From the NCBI RefSeq assembly GCF_028688855.1, contig NZ_JAQTXI010000005.1, positions 152,898 to 216,897 on the forward strand: a stretch of 64,000 nucleotides of DNA. The letters run 5' to 3'. A program made the position numbers and the translations under genes. Of this stretch, positions 9,430-18,680 are shown piece by piece (the stretch's first letter is position 1; the number at the start of each line of letters is the position of its first letter). The notes under the pieces were generated by a model, which worked only from the letters and a program-made list of their open reading frames with translations, searched no databases and had not been told where the DNA came from. Source of the DNA: Neomegalonema sp. GTDB lineage: Bacteria; Pseudomonadota; Alphaproteobacteria; Rhodobacterales; Rhodobacteraceae.

Positions 9430-10353
9430 TCAGTTGCTGCGGCGGATGGCGCCCCAGGCGTCGGGCTGGTCCACGAGGCTGCGGTAGAAGGCGAGGGTGC
9501 GGTCGGCGTCGGCGCGGGCGAGGTCGCGGCGCAACAGGCGCTCGGCGCCGGCGGAATCGCCCTGGAGGCTCAGCACGAGGGCCAGATTCTGCCGCACCCG
9601 GGCGTCGGCCTCCGGGGCGCCGAGGGCGGCGCGCAGGGTCTTTTCGGCGCCGGGGAGGTCTCCGCCCATGGCCTGCGAGAGTCCGGCGTTGTTCAGCACG
9701 GCGGCGTCGTGAGGCGCGAGGGCGACGGCGCGGTCGTGATGGGGGCGGGCCTCGGCGTGGCGTCCGGCGTAGTCGTAGGCCGCGCCGAGGGCCGAGCGCA
9801 GGTCCGGGCCGTCCTGGCCCTGGGCGAGGGCCTGCTCCAGAACGGTGACGGCCTCTTCGGGGCGTCCGTCGGCGGCGAGGGTCTTGCCGAGCTCCTGGGC
9901 GAAGCGGGGATCCCGGGGCGCGGCCCGCAGTCCGGCGCGCAGGGCGCGTTCGGCCTCCTCGTTGCGTCCGAGGAGCCGCAGATGGCGTCCGAGCTGATAG
10001 GTCGCCTCCATGTTCTCGGGCTGGGCCCGCGTGATGGAGGACCAGTGCGTCGCCGCCGCGAGGGGCTGGCGGGCGCGGGTGGCCTCTTCGGCGGCCTCGC
10101 GGAGATAGACGAGGGGATCCTCGGGGGCGTCCGGATTGAACTGCGAGGAGACGTCCTGATTGAAATCGGGGCGCGCCGTCGAGCTCATGAAGCCGAGGCT
10201 CGGGGGCTTGCTGGACACCGGAGAGCTGGCGGAGCCGCCGCCGAAGGCCCGCTCCATCGAGGAGCAGCCGCCCAGCAGCAGCGCCGCGCCGAAAACCGAC
10301 GCGAGGGCGCGGGCGGCCACGGAGGACGCGGCGGAGGCGGCGGCGCGGGTCAT
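9430..10353 (-). CDS. TPR-repeat lipoprotein
   Basis: The start is the ATG at 10353 with CAGGAG upstream. The 307-residue protein has a lipoprotein signal (LLLGGC, Cys30), a low-complexity linker, then roughly five tetratricopeptide repeats from about residue 90 to 280. Typical units include ATYQLGRHLRLLGRNEEAE, LGAAYDYAGRHAEARPHHD and NNAGLSQAMGGDLPGAEKT. Such lipoproteins act as outer-membrane assembly or pilotin-like adaptors; TadD of the Flp pilus system looks similar, but no tad genes are nearby, so that name is not applied. It is divergent from the aminopeptidase gene. Confidence 0.82.
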   Translation of the reverse strand: MTRAAASAASSVAARALASVFGAALLLGGCSSMERAFGGGSASSPVSSKPPSLGFMSSTARPDFNQDVSSQFNPDAPEDPLVYLREAAEEATRARQPLAAATHWSSITRAQPENMEATYQLGRHLRLLGRNEEAERALRAGLRAAPRDPRFAQELGKTLAADGRPEEAVTVLEQALAQGQDGPDLRSALGAAYDYAGRHAEARPHHDRAVALAPHDAAVLNNAGLSQAMGGDLPGAEKTLRAALGAPEADARVRQNLALVLSLQGDSAGAERLLRRDLARADADRTLAFYRSLVDQPDAWGAIRRSN

Positions 10354-10596
10354 GCGGAGACTCCTGAAGACGGCGCGAAGGCTGGAAGCGCCTCCCGACG
10401 GGCGCAGCATCCCGCAAGCGGGTCAACAGAGTTTTAACGTCCGCTTCCCGAAGGGCGCCCTGCGGCGAAGGGGAGCGCGCGCTTCCGGTCAGGATCCGGC
10501 GGGGCGGGGGGCTTCCCCTCCTTCTGCTGCGGAAGCAACGCTGGCGCTCGGGGCTTCTCCCGCGTATGGGTGGGGGGCTCGCCGCAGGAGGCCTTG

Positions 10597-12024
10597 ATGA
10601 CGCGATCCCCCGACATTCCCCTTGATTCCCCGGGGGCTCCGGCCGATTTCGCTCCGGAGTCCGAGGCGCGGTCCGCGCGGCCTCTGCGCGCGCTGACGCC
10701 TGCGGAGCTTCCGGACTGGGTCGGGGCGCATCCGCGCGGAGGCGCCTGGGCGGCGGCGACGGAATTCACCGCGCGCGAGGGCGCGATCCTGACCCTGCCC
10801 GACGCCTCGGGCGCTCTGGAGGGGGCGCTCTTCGGGCTGGGCGCGGGCGGGCGGCTCGCGGAGCCGCTGGCCTTCGGCGCGGCGCCCTGGGGATTGCCCG
10901 AAGGCGTCTGGCGGCTGGAGGGGCTGGAGAAGCCCGAGGAGCTGGAGGCGGCGGCTCTGGGCTGGCTGCTGGGCTCCTATAAATTCACGCGCCATCGGCC
11001 TTTGGACCGGGCTCCGGCGCGGCTGCTGGCGCCCGAGGGAATCGACGCGGCGAAGATCCGTCGTCTGGCGCGAGGGGCCTTCCTCGCCCGCGACCTGATC
11101 AACCGTCCGGCCAATGATCTCGGCCCCGAGGCGCTGGAGGCCGAAGCCCGCGCGGTGGCCCGGGCCGGCGGAGCTGAGATCTCCGTGATCCTCGGCGACG
11201 AGCTGCTGACGGCGGATTATCCCCTGATCCATGCGGTGGGCCGGGCGGGGCCTCAGGCGCCGCGCCTCGTCGATCTGCGCTGGGGAGATCCCGAGGCGCC
11301 GAAGGTCACGCTGGTGGGCAAGGGCGTCTGTTTCGACACCGGCGGGCTCGACATCAAGCCCTCCTCGAACATGCTCCTGATGAAGAAGGACATGGGCGGC
11401 GCGGCGGCGGCGCTCAGCCTGGCTCAGAGCCTCATGGATGCGAAGGCGCCCATCCGGCTGCGGGCGCTGCTGCCCATCGTCGAGAACAGCGTCGGCTCCG
11501 ACGCCTTCCGTCCCGGCGACGTGCTGAATTCGCGCGCGGGCCTGACGGTCGAGATCGGCAACACCGACGCCGAAGGCCGCCTCATCCTCGCCGACGCCCT
11601 GACCGAAGCCGATTCCGAGGCGCCGCAAGTCCTGATCGACTTCGCGACGCTCACCGGCGCGGCGCGGGTGGCGCTCGGGCCGCAGCTTCCGCCGCTCTTC
11701 ACCGACGACGAGGCTCTGGCGGCGGATCTTCTGGCGGCGGGTTCGGCTCTGGCGGATCCGCTCTGGCGTCTGCCGCTCTGGCCGGGCTACGAGGCGGATC
11801 TCGCCTCGCCGGTGGCCGACCTCAACAACGCGCCCGGCGGAGGCTTCGCCGGAGCGGTCACGGCGGCGCTCTTCCTGAAGCGCTTCGTGAAGCGCGCCGG
11901 AGCCTGGGCCCATCTCGACATCTACGGCTGGACCCCCAAGGCCCGGCCGGGCCGCCCCATGGGCGGCGAACAGCAGGGAGCGCGCGCCGTCTACGGCGCG
12001 CTGGCGAAACGCCATGGCTTCTAG
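10597..12024 (+). CDS. Leucyl aminopeptidase family protein (M17)
   Basis: Cytosolic two-metal aminopeptidase that trims N-terminal residues from peptides. The ATG at 10597 is preceded by AGGAGG six bases away, better than the GTG 27 bases upstream. The 475-residue protein carries the M17 landmarks: GKGVCFDTGG (241-250, with Lys242 and Asp247), KKDMGGAA (263-270) and the signature NTDAEGRL (322-329). It overlaps the next gene (NlpC/P60) by 11 bases, a pairing common in Rhodobacterales. It is shorter at the N-terminus than E. coli PepA and closer to PepB-like forms. Confidence 0.93.
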   Translation: MTRSPDIPLDSPGAPADFAPESEARSARPLRALTPAELPDWVGAHPRGGAWAAATEFTAREGAILTLPDASGALEGALFGLGAGGRLAEPLAFGAAPWGLPEGVWRLEGLEKPEELEAAALGWLLGSYKFTRHRPLDRAPARLLAPEGIDAAKIRRLARGAFLARDLINRPANDLGPEALEAEARAVARAGGAEISVILGDELLTADYPLIHAVGRAGPQAPRLVDLRWGDPEAPKVTLVGKGVCFDTGGLDIKPSSNMLLMKKDMGGAAAALSLAQSLMDAKAPIRLRALLPIVENSVGSDAFRPGDVLNSRAGLTVEIGNTDAEGRLILADALTEADSEAPQVLIDFATLTGAARVALGPQLPPLFTDDEALAADLLAAGSALADPLWRLPLWPGYEADLASPVADLNNAPGGGFAGAVTAALFLKRFVKRAGAWAHLDIYGWTPKARPGRPMGGEQQGARAVYGALAKRHGF

Positions 12025-12910
12025 GAGCGCCGCCTTGGGCAAGACCCCGCCGAAATTCGATCCTCGCATGACCCCCGCCCGCCCCGATCTGGCGGCGGCC
12101 TGGCTGAAGGGCGAGGTCGAGGCCGCGCGCTTCGTCGAAGGCGAGAAGCGGATCCTGCTCGGGCCCTTCGCGGCCCTGACGCGGATCCCCGACGCCTCGG
12201 CGCCGCTCGACAGCATGATCCTCTACGGCGAGCCCTTCGAGGTCTATGAAGACAAGAGCGGCTGGGTCTGGGGGCGCTCCGGCGTGGACGGCTACGTCGG
12301 CTACGCGCCTTCGGCGGGCTTCCTGCCCGCCGCCGAAGTCCCGGAGCCGACCCACAAGGTGATCGCCGCCACCACGCATCTCTATCCCGAGCCGAAGGCG
12401 AAATGCTATCCGCTCGGCGCCTTGCCGCGTCTGGCGCGGGTGGCGCCGACGGGGCGGGTCGAGAACGCCTTCGCCGAAATGGCCGATGGATTGTGGATTC
12501 CGCAGGTCCATCTGGCCGCGCTCGACGCTTGGGAGCCCGATTACGTGCTCTCGGCTTACGGATTTCTGGGCGCGCCCTATCTCTGGGGCGGCCGCACGGC
12601 GGCGGGCGTCGATTGCTCCGGGCTGGCGCAGATGGCGCTGGCCATGGCGGGCATGGACGCTCCCCGCGATTCCGACCTTCAGGAAGCCGCCCTCGGGCGG
12701 CCTCTGGAATCCGGCGAGAAGCTGAGACGGGGGGATCTCGTCTTCTGGCCGGGCCATGTGGGGATTCTGACCAGCCCGCGCGGGCTGATCCACGCCAACG
12801 GCCATCACATGGCCGTGGCCGCCGAGCCGCTGCGCGACGCCGTCGACAGGATCGGAGCGCCCCGCAGCTATCGGCGTCTGCCCCTGCGGCGACGCCTCAC
12901 GCAAGACTGA
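12014..12910 (+). CDS. NlpC/P60 family cell-wall peptidase
   Basis: Cysteine peptidase that cleaves peptidoglycan stem peptides. The 298-residue protein has N-terminal SH3-like segments (LYGEPFEVYEDKSGWVWGRS and a second near 115-170), then the NlpC/P60 domain with DCSGLAQ (Cys201), WPGHVGI (His248) and LIHANGHH (His260). No signal peptide is obvious. The ATG at 12014 lies inside the aminopeptidase end and has no clear ribosome site; a TTG at about 12035 follows AGGAG and could be the real start. Overlap suggests co-translation with the aminopeptidase, perhaps in muropeptide recycling. Confidence 0.9.
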   Translation: MASRSAALGKTPPKFDPRMTPARPDLAAAWLKGEVEAARFVEGEKRILLGPFAALTRIPDASAPLDSMILYGEPFEVYEDKSGWVWGRSGVDGYVGYAPSAGFLPAAEVPEPTHKVIAATTHLYPEPKAKCYPLGALPRLARVAPTGRVENAFAEMADGLWIPQVHLAALDAWEPDYVLSAYGFLGAPYLWGGRTAAGVDCSGLAQMALAMAGMDAPRDSDLQEAALGRPLESGEKLRRGDLVFWPGHVGILTSPRGLIHANGHHMAVAAEPLRDAVDRIGAPRSYRRLPLRRRLTQD

Positions 12911-12936
12911 TGACCGAAATTCCAAGGAGAGGCGTT

Positions 12937-14772
12937 ATGAGCAGACGCGCCCACCCCCTGATGAGCGGCCTTGCGGCCCTCGCCCTCTTGACCGGAGGCG
13001 TCGCCTTGGCGACCCCGGAGGCCGCCGCTCAGGCGACCGCGACGACTCCGCCCGTGACTCCGCAGAAACAGGCCGAATTCGCGGTCTGGGTCGCGAATTT
13101 CAAACGCGAGGCCGTGGCGGCGGGAATCCCGCCGCAGATCGTCGAGCGCGCCTTCCAGGGCGTGACGCTCAACGCCCGCGTGATCGAGCTGGACGGCCGT
13201 CAGGCCGAATTCACGACGCCGATCTGGACCTATCTGGGCAACATGGTCACCGACGCCCGCGTCACGAAGGGCCGCGAGAACTACGCCGCCCTCGACATGA
13301 CCCTGCGGCGCGTCAACCAGACCTACGGCGTGGATCCTGCGGTGGCGGTGGCCATCTGGGGCGTGGAGTCCAATTACGGGGCGAATTACGGCAATTACTC
13401 CGTGATCGAGGCGCTGGCCACCCTGGCCTTCGACGGCCGCCGCGCCGACTGGGCGCGCGGACAGCTCATGGAGGCGCTGAAGATCCTCGCCAGCGGCGAC
13501 ATCACCCCCGAGCGCATGAAGGGCTCCTGGGCGGGCGCCATGGGCCACACCCAGTTCATCCCGACGAGCTTCACCGCCTACGCCGTGGACTTCACCGGCG
13601 ACGGCAAGCGCGACCTCTGGGGCGCCGATCCGAGCGACGCCGTGGCCTCCACGGCCAATTACCTCGCGAAGAGCAAGTGGCGCACCGGCGAGCCGGTCTT
13701 CATGGAGGTCTCGGTCCCGCCGAATCTCGACCCCTCCGAATTGCGCGACTCGGTGAAGAAGAGCACCGTGGACTGGGCGCGTCTGGGGGTGCGTCCGCTG
13801 AGCGGGGCGCCTCTGCCGAACATCTCCGAGGCTTCGGTGATCCAGCCTGCGGGGGCGCGCGGCCCGGCCTTCATGATCTTCCCGAACTTCGGCGTGATCC
13901 GCCGCTACAACAACGCCACGAGCTACGCCCTCGCGGTGGCGCATCTGGCCGACCGCATCAAGGGCGGAGGGCCTCTGCGGGCCGTCTGGCCGGAGGGCGA
14001 CAAGCCGCTCTCGCGCACCGAGATCGAGGAGTTCCAGCGCCTGCTTCTGGCTCTGGGCCATGATCCCAAGGGCGTGGACGGCCGCCTCGGCTCCGGCACC
14101 CAGGAGGCCCTGCGCGCCTATCAGCGGGCTCAGGGCCTGCCCGCCGACGGCTACGCCACGGCGGATCTGCTGAACCGTCTGCGGCGGACCGCGGGCGTGG
14201 CGGCTCCGGCGACCGCTCCGGTCCAGGTCCTCGCTCCGGCTGCGCCCGCCGGGCCGATCCTGACCGCCGGACCCCTGACCGCTCCGCCGCCTCTGGCGCC
14301 CGCGCCGGTCTGGACGCCGCAGCCTCAGCCCTTTCCGCAGCCGCCCGCCCTCAGCGGCGACCGCTGGCTGACTGCCCCCGCCCCCCAGCCGACGCCCTAT
14401 GCGCCCCAGCCCTACGCTCCCCAGCCTCAGCCGGGCTACGCGCCTGCGCCTCCGGGCGGAGGCATGGCGCCGGTGCGTTCGCCGGGCGACCAGGGCGCCT
14501 TGCGGGGCGCCTCTCAGGACGGAACGCGCTGGGTGGCCGCGCCCACGCCCGCCGCTCCGCCGACGGCTTCTCCGGCCCTGCAGGTCGGGGCTGCGGATCC
14601 GCAGCTTCAGCGCGTCCAGGGCCGCCTGGCGCAGCTCGGCTACGACGTCGGCCCCGCCGACGGCCGCATGGGTCAGCGCACGGCTTCGGCCATCGCGGCG
14701 GCGGCGGCCTCGGCGGGCCTGCCTCCGCGCGGCGAGCTCACGCCCGAGTTCCTGCGCGCGCTCGGCCTCTGA
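12937..14772 (+). CDS. Lytic murein transglycosylase, MltB family, with peptidoglycan-binding domains
   Basis: Cleaves the glycan strands of peptidoglycan. The start is ATG 12937 (AAGGAG upstream); an ATG nine codons earlier overlaps the previous stop but lacks a site. Residues 1-32 are a signal peptide. The SLT_2 domain spans about 45-350 with the catalytic Glu144 in IWGVESNYG and the GAMGHTQFIP motif. A peptidoglycan-binding domain follows (about 370-425, VDGRLGSGTQEALRAYQ), then a long Pro/Gln/Ala-rich linker and a second, weaker binding domain at the C-terminus (LGYDVGPADGRMGQRT). The 611-residue length reflects the linker; classic family members are near 400. Confidence 0.92.
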   Translation: MSRRAHPLMSGLAALALLTGGVALATPEAAAQATATTPPVTPQKQAEFAVWVANFKREAVAAGIPPQIVERAFQGVTLNARVIELDGRQAEFTTPIWTYLGNMVTDARVTKGRENYAALDMTLRRVNQTYGVDPAVAVAIWGVESNYGANYGNYSVIEALATLAFDGRRADWARGQLMEALKILASGDITPERMKGSWAGAMGHTQFIPTSFTAYAVDFTGDGKRDLWGADPSDAVASTANYLAKSKWRTGEPVFMEVSVPPNLDPSELRDSVKKSTVDWARLGVRPLSGAPLPNISEASVIQPAGARGPAFMIFPNFGVIRRYNNATSYALAVAHLADRIKGGGPLRAVWPEGDKPLSRTEIEEFQRLLLALGHDPKGVDGRLGSGTQEALRAYQRAQGLPADGYATADLLNRLRRTAGVAAPATAPVQVLAPAAPAGPILTAGPLTAPPPLAPAPVWTPQPQPFPQPPALSGDRWLTAPAPQPTPYAPQPYAPQPQPGYAPAPPGGGMAPVRSPGDQGALRGASQDGTRWVAAPTPAAPPTASPALQVGAADPQLQRVQGRLAQLGYDVGPADGRMGQRTASAIAAAAASAGLPPRGELTPEFLRALGL

Positions 14773-14795
14773 AGCCCTGCGGCGAGAGAAGTTCG

Positions 14796-14830
14796 GCCTT
14801 ACCCGGTCCTTCAGGATCGGGTAAGGCTTT
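14796..14830 (+). terminator. Rho-independent terminator after the transglycosylase gene
   Basis: GCCTTACCCG (14796-14805) pairs with CGGGTAAGGC (14818-14827). Inside the loop TCCT and AGGA also pair, extending the stem apart from one mismatch, and TTT follows. It lies 24 bases after the stop codon. Confidence 0.78.
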
Positions 14831-14877
14831 CGCGTTCACATGTTCGTCGTAAATGAAACCCGAGGAGTCGAGTCTCC

Positions 14878-15867
14878 ATGCCCGAGTTGATGCGCGCCGC
14901 CGAGATCCGCATTCCGGGAGGCCCGGAGGCTCTGGTGGTCGGGGGGCGTCCGCAGCCCATGGTCGGGCCGCATGAGGCGCTGATCGCCGTCGAGGCGGCG
15001 GGAGTCAACCGCGCCGACGTGCTCCAGCGCGAAGGCCGCTATCCGCCTCCGCCGGGCGTGACGGACATTCCGGGCCTCGAGGTCGCGGGGCGGGTCTTCG
15101 AGGTCGGCCCCCAGGTGACCCGCGTGCGTCCGGGAGACCGGGTCTGCGCCCTGGTCTCGGGCGGAGGCTACGCCGATTACGCGACCGTCCATGAAGGCGC
15201 CGTGCTGCCCATTCCCCGGGGTCTGGACATGATCCACGCCGCCGCCCTGCCGGAGGCCTGCTTCACCGTCTGGACCAACGTCTTCGAGCGCGGCCAGCTC
15301 GCCGAGGGCGAGACCCTGCTCGTGCATGGCGGGACCAGCGGAATCGGCGTGACGGCGATCCAGATCGCGAAGGCCTTCGGCGCGCGGGTGATCGTCACCG
15401 CCGGGACCGCCGCCAAATGCGACGCCTGCCGCGAGCTCGGGGCGGATCTGGCGATCAACTACAACGAGAAGGACTTCGTGGAGGAGGTCAAGGCCTTCAC
15501 CGCCGGACGCGGCGCGGACGTGATCCTCGACATGGTGGGCGGCGACTATCTGCCGCGCAACGTCAGGGCGGCGGCGCGCGACGGCCGCATCGTCAACATC
15601 GCCTATCAGAACGGCTCGCGGATGGAGTTCGACTTCCTGCCCGTGATGCTCAAGCGCCTGACCGTCACCGGCTCGACCCTGCGCATCCGCAGCGACGAGG
15701 ACAAGGCCGGAATCGCCGAGGCCCTGCGGGAATACGTCTGGCCTCTGGTGGAGTCGGGGCATCTGCGGCCCGTCGTGGATTCGGTCTTCCCGCTGGAGCG
15801 CGCCGCCGACGCCCATCGGCGCATGGAAAGCTCGCAGCACGTCGGCAAGATCATGCTCGAGATCTGA
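14878..15867 (+). CDS. NAD(P)H quinone oxidoreductase (zinc-free MDR family)
   Basis: A 329-residue medium-chain dehydrogenase/reductase of the quinone oxidoreductase class (PIG3-like). The N-terminal GroES-like domain has NRADVLQREGRYPPPPG (44-60), the family signature; catalytic zinc ligands are absent. The Rossmann domain starts at LLVHGGTSGIGVTAIQIAK (147-165). It probably reduces quinones or enoyl-type carbonyls with NADPH; the substrate is unknown. The ATG at 14878 is preceded by CGAGGAG. It follows a strong terminator, so it has its own promoter. Confidence 0.9.
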   Translation: MPELMRAAEIRIPGGPEALVVGGRPQPMVGPHEALIAVEAAGVNRADVLQREGRYPPPPGVTDIPGLEVAGRVFEVGPQVTRVRPGDRVCALVSGGGYADYATVHEGAVLPIPRGLDMIHAAALPEACFTVWTNVFERGQLAEGETLLVHGGTSGIGVTAIQIAKAFGARVIVTAGTAAKCDACRELGADLAINYNEKDFVEEVKAFTAGRGADVILDMVGGDYLPRNVRAAARDGRIVNIAYQNGSRMEFDFLPVMLKRLTVTGSTLRIRSDEDKAGIAEALREYVWPLVESGHLRPVVDSVFPLERAADAHRRMESSQHVGKIMLEI

Positions 15868-15975
15868 GGCCGCCCCGCTCGCGCGCTTGCGACCATGGGC
15901 GCAGGGCGGCGGCCTTGCCCCTCGCGGCGCGAGCCTCTAGCTTTCCCCGGAAATCCGATCCGGGGGAAAACGCTC

Positions 15976-17148
15976 GTGAGCTTCTGGCTTCCCGCCTTGA
16001 TTCTGACCGCTCTGGCTCTGTCCTGGCCTCTGGCGGCGTTGTTGCGCGCCCGTCCGGCGCCGCTTCCGCGCGTCGCCCATGAGGCGGAGGCGCTCAAGGC
16101 GCAGATCGCCGAGATCGCCCGCGACCAGACGCGCGGGATCGTCTCGCCGGAGGACGCCGCCTCAGCGCGGCTGGAGCTCTCCCGACGCCTCCTCAAGGCC
16201 GACGCCGCCGCAGCCGGGACTCCCGAGGCCGCGCCGCGTCGCGGAGCGCCTCTGGTCGCGGGTCTTCTGGCGGCGGGAGTCCTCGCGGCGGCGGGCGGAG
16301 TCTACGCCCGGATCGGCGCGCCGGGCCTGCCGGACCAGCCTCTGGCCGGACGCGGCCCGGAAGGCGCCATGCTGGCGGCTCTGGGCGCGGCGGGCGGACG
16401 CCTGAGCCAGCGTCAGGCCGAGAGCCTCGCCGAGGCGCGGGGCGCGCGGCCCAGGGTTCCGGAGCCGCCTGCGCCGCCTGCGGGCGAGCCGCCCCTCCCG
16501 GAGCTTTACGCGCGCCTGCGTCAGGCCGTGGCCGCCAACGCGCAGGATCCTCAGGGCCTGGCGCTTCTGGCGGGCTTCGGGGCGCGACTGGGGCATTTCG
16601 AAGAGAGCTGGCCCGCCTATCTCTCGCTGGCCGACCTGACCGCAGATCCCGCCGAGGCCGCCGCCCTCAGGGCGCGGGCGGTGGGCGCGATGGCGCTTGC
16701 GGCGGGGGGCTACGTCTCGCCGGAGGCCGATTCCGCCATGGCCGCCGCCCTGCGCGAGGCGCCGGAGGAGGCGTCCTTCGCGCGGGGGCTGCGGCTTCTG
16801 GCTCTGGAGGGGCCGGAGGATCCGCGTCGGGCCCGCGAGATCGCCCTGGGGCTGCTGGAGGGCGCGGATTTCGCCCCCGCCCCCACGGCTCAGGACGTGG
16901 CCGCCGCCGGAGCGATGAGCGCCGACGACCGCGCCGCCATGATCGAGGGCATGGTGGAGGGCCTCGCCGCGCGGCTGGAGGAGGAGCCCCGGAATCTCGA
17001 AGGCTGGATCCGGCTCGTGGGGGCCTGGGGCGTCCTCGGCCGCGAGGAGGAGCGCCGCGCCGCTCTGGCTTCGGCCCGCGCGGCCTTCGCGGGAGACGCG
17101 ACGGCTCTGGCGCGCCTTGCGGCGGCGGATCGGGAGTCGGCGCCATGA
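15976..17148 (+). CDS. ccmI: c-type cytochrome biogenesis protein CcmI
   Basis: Membrane chaperone that holds apocytochrome c for heme ligation. The GTG at 15976 follows GGGGGAAAA. The 390-residue protein has an N-terminal membrane helix (FWLPALILTALALSWPLAALL), a cytoplasmic loop with a coiled-coil pattern, a second helix (LVAGLLAAGVLAAAGGVYA), then a periplasmic TPR domain with an Ala-rich helical C-terminus (GWIRLVGAWGVLGREEERRAAL). This is the classic CcmI layout. No other ccm genes are in the window. It ends in an ATGA overlap with ruvX. Confidence 0.85.
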   Translation: MSFWLPALILTALALSWPLAALLRARPAPLPRVAHEAEALKAQIAEIARDQTRGIVSPEDAASARLELSRRLLKADAAAAGTPEAAPRRGAPLVAGLLAAGVLAAAGGVYARIGAPGLPDQPLAGRGPEGAMLAALGAAGGRLSQRQAESLAEARGARPRVPEPPAPPAGEPPLPELYARLRQAVAANAQDPQGLALLAGFGARLGHFEESWPAYLSLADLTADPAEAAALRARAVGAMALAAGGYVSPEADSAMAAALREAPEEASFARGLRLLALEGPEDPRRAREIALGLLEGADFAPAPTAQDVAAAGAMSADDRAAMIEGMVEGLAARLEEEPRNLEGWIRLVGAWGVLGREEERRAALASARAAFAGDATALARLAAADRESAP

Positions 17149-17675
17149 ACGGCCTCCTGCGCCCCATGACCGTCGAGGAGCTGGCGGAGATCCTGCCTCA
17201 GCGCGGCCCCCTGCTCGGGCTGGACCCCGGCGCGAAGACCATCGGCCTCGCGGTCTCGGACGGGCTGCGCCGCACGGCGGCCGCCGTCGAGACCATCCGG
17301 CGCGGCAAGTTCGCCGAGGACGCGGCGCGTCTGGCGGCCTTCGCCGCCGAACGGGGCGTCTGCGGGATCGTGCTGGGCCTGCCGCTGAACATGGACGGCA
17401 CCGAAGGTCCGCGCGTGCAGTCGGTGCGGGCCTTCGCGCGGAATCTGGCGGCGGTCCTGCCTCTGCCGATGGCCTTCTGGGACGAACGCCTCTCCACGGC
17501 CGCCGTCGAGCGCGCCATGCTGGAGGCCGACCTCACGCGCGGCAAGCGCGCCGCCGTGGTGGACCGCCTGGCGGCGGCCTATATCCTGCAAGGGGCGCTG
17601 GACCGGCTGGAGGTTCTGGCGCGCTTCGCCGCCGGAGCCTCCGGCGAGGAGGACGAGGAGGATCCATGGCGCTGA
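17145..17675 (+). CDS. ruvX: Holliday junction resolvase-like RuvX (YqgF)
   Basis: RNase H-fold nuclease linked to Holliday junction resolution and to pre-16S rRNA end maturation. The 176-residue protein has LLGLDPGAKTIGLAVSDG (Asp27), the central LGLPLNMDGTEGPR, FWDERLST and the late acidic DRLAAAYILQ, all expected family motifs. Its ATG overlaps the ccmI stop (ATGA). The start of the DUF1289 gene overlaps its 3' end by ten bases, so this is a tightly packed operon. Confidence 0.93.
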   Translation: MNGLLRPMTVEELAEILPQRGPLLGLDPGAKTIGLAVSDGLRRTAAAVETIRRGKFAEDAARLAAFAAERGVCGIVLGLPLNMDGTEGPRVQSVRAFARNLAAVLPLPMAFWDERLSTAAVERAMLEADLTRGKRAAVVDRLAAAYILQGALDRLEVLARFAAGASGEEDEEDPWR

Positions 17676-17896
17676 ATCCGGAGAGCCCCTGCGTGAACAT
17701 CTGCGTGATGGACGAAGAGTCGGGGCTTTGCGTCGGCTGCCTGAGGACCATCGATGAAATCATCGCCTGGGGAGGGCTTGCGTCGGAGGCCCGCCGCGCC
17801 TTGATGAAGGCTCTGCCCGAGCGCAAGGCCCGGCTCGGCGCGCGGGCGCTGAAGCGCCTCGCGATCCTGACCCGCGCCAGAGGAGAAGCTTCATGA
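17666..17896 (+). CDS. DUF1289 domain protein
   Basis: A 76-residue protein that starts inside the end of ruvX (ATG 17666, preceded by GAGGAGGA). It has four clustered cysteines (9, 13, 22, 25) in SPCVNICVMDEESGLCVGC, the DUF1289 hallmark, which suggests metal or Fe-S binding. TIDEIIAWGG completes the domain. The Arg/Lys-rich C-terminal half may bind RNA or protein, but that is inference. It ends in an ATGA overlap with the aspartic protease gene. Function is unknown. Confidence 0.88.
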   Translation: MALNPESPCVNICVMDEESGLCVGCLRTIDEIIAWGGLASEARRALMKALPERKARLGARALKRLAILTRARGEAS

Positions 17897-18594
17897 ACGG
17901 CGGCCGGATCTTCCTGATGATCGCCGTGGCGCTGGGGCTGTTCTGGCTGGCGCGGCGCGATCCCGGAGTGCTGTCCAATCCCGACAACATCGCGCGTCTG
18001 GTCGTGCTTCTGGGCTTCCTGTCGCTCTTCGTCTTCGCCTGGGGACGCAACCGGCGTTCGCGCGGCGAGGGCGGGAGGAGCGGGGCCTTCATGGCTCTGG
18101 TCTGGGTGGGGATCTTCGGCGCGCTGATGCTGGGCTACAACCTCGTGACCGGAAGCCGCGCCGCCCGCGACGCGGCGGAGTTCGCGCGGGTCTCGGGCAT
18201 GGAGGATCCCGGCGCGGGGGCGCGTCAGCTGACGCTGGCCAGAGGCCGCGACGGTCATTTCCATGTGGAGGCCCAGGTCAACGGCATGCCGCTGCGCATG
18301 ATGGTGGACACCGGCGCCAGCTCCATCGCCCTCCCCTACGAGGATGCGGAGGCCCTGGGGATCTCCACCGGCCGCCTCGCCTACATCGTCGAGGTGCGCA
18401 CCGCCAACGGCGTGACCAGAGCGGCGCCCGTGATCCTCGACTCCCTGACGCTCGGGCCGATCACGATGCGCGACCTGCGGGCGACCGTCGCGCAGCCGGG
18501 CGCTCTGGAGACGCCGCTTCTGGGTCAGGGCGCGCTGAACCGCCTTCAGGGCTATCACGTTCAGGGAGACCGGATGATCCTGACCGGACGCTGA
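17893..18594 (+). CDS. TIGR02281 family membrane aspartic protease
   Basis: A 233-residue clan AA (retropepsin-like) protease. Two N-terminal hydrophobic helices (IFLMIAVALGLFWLA and LVVLLGFLSLFVFAW) and a third (FMALVWVGIFGALMLGY) anchor it. The soluble domain carries a single active-site motif MMVDTGASSIALP (Asp139), so it must dimerise to be active. FHVEAQVNGMPLRM and the C-terminal LLGQGALNRL are typical. Its substrate is unknown. It begins in an ATGA overlap with the DUF1289 gene. Confidence 0.9.
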   Translation: MNGGRIFLMIAVALGLFWLARRDPGVLSNPDNIARLVVLLGFLSLFVFAWGRNRRSRGEGGRSGAFMALVWVGIFGALMLGYNLVTGSRAARDAAEFARVSGMEDPGAGARQLTLARGRDGHFHVEAQVNGMPLRMMVDTGASSIALPYEDAEALGISTGRLAYIVEVRTANGVTRAAPVILDSLTLGPITMRDLRATVAQPGALETPLLGQGALNRLQGYHVQGDRMILTGR

Positions 18595-18680
18595 GGGCCG
18601 GACTGCGGGGGGCGGCGCTTGAAAAGCGGCGCATCGGGGCCTAGCTTCAGGCGGATCACGTCGCGCGAGGAGGGAATCAC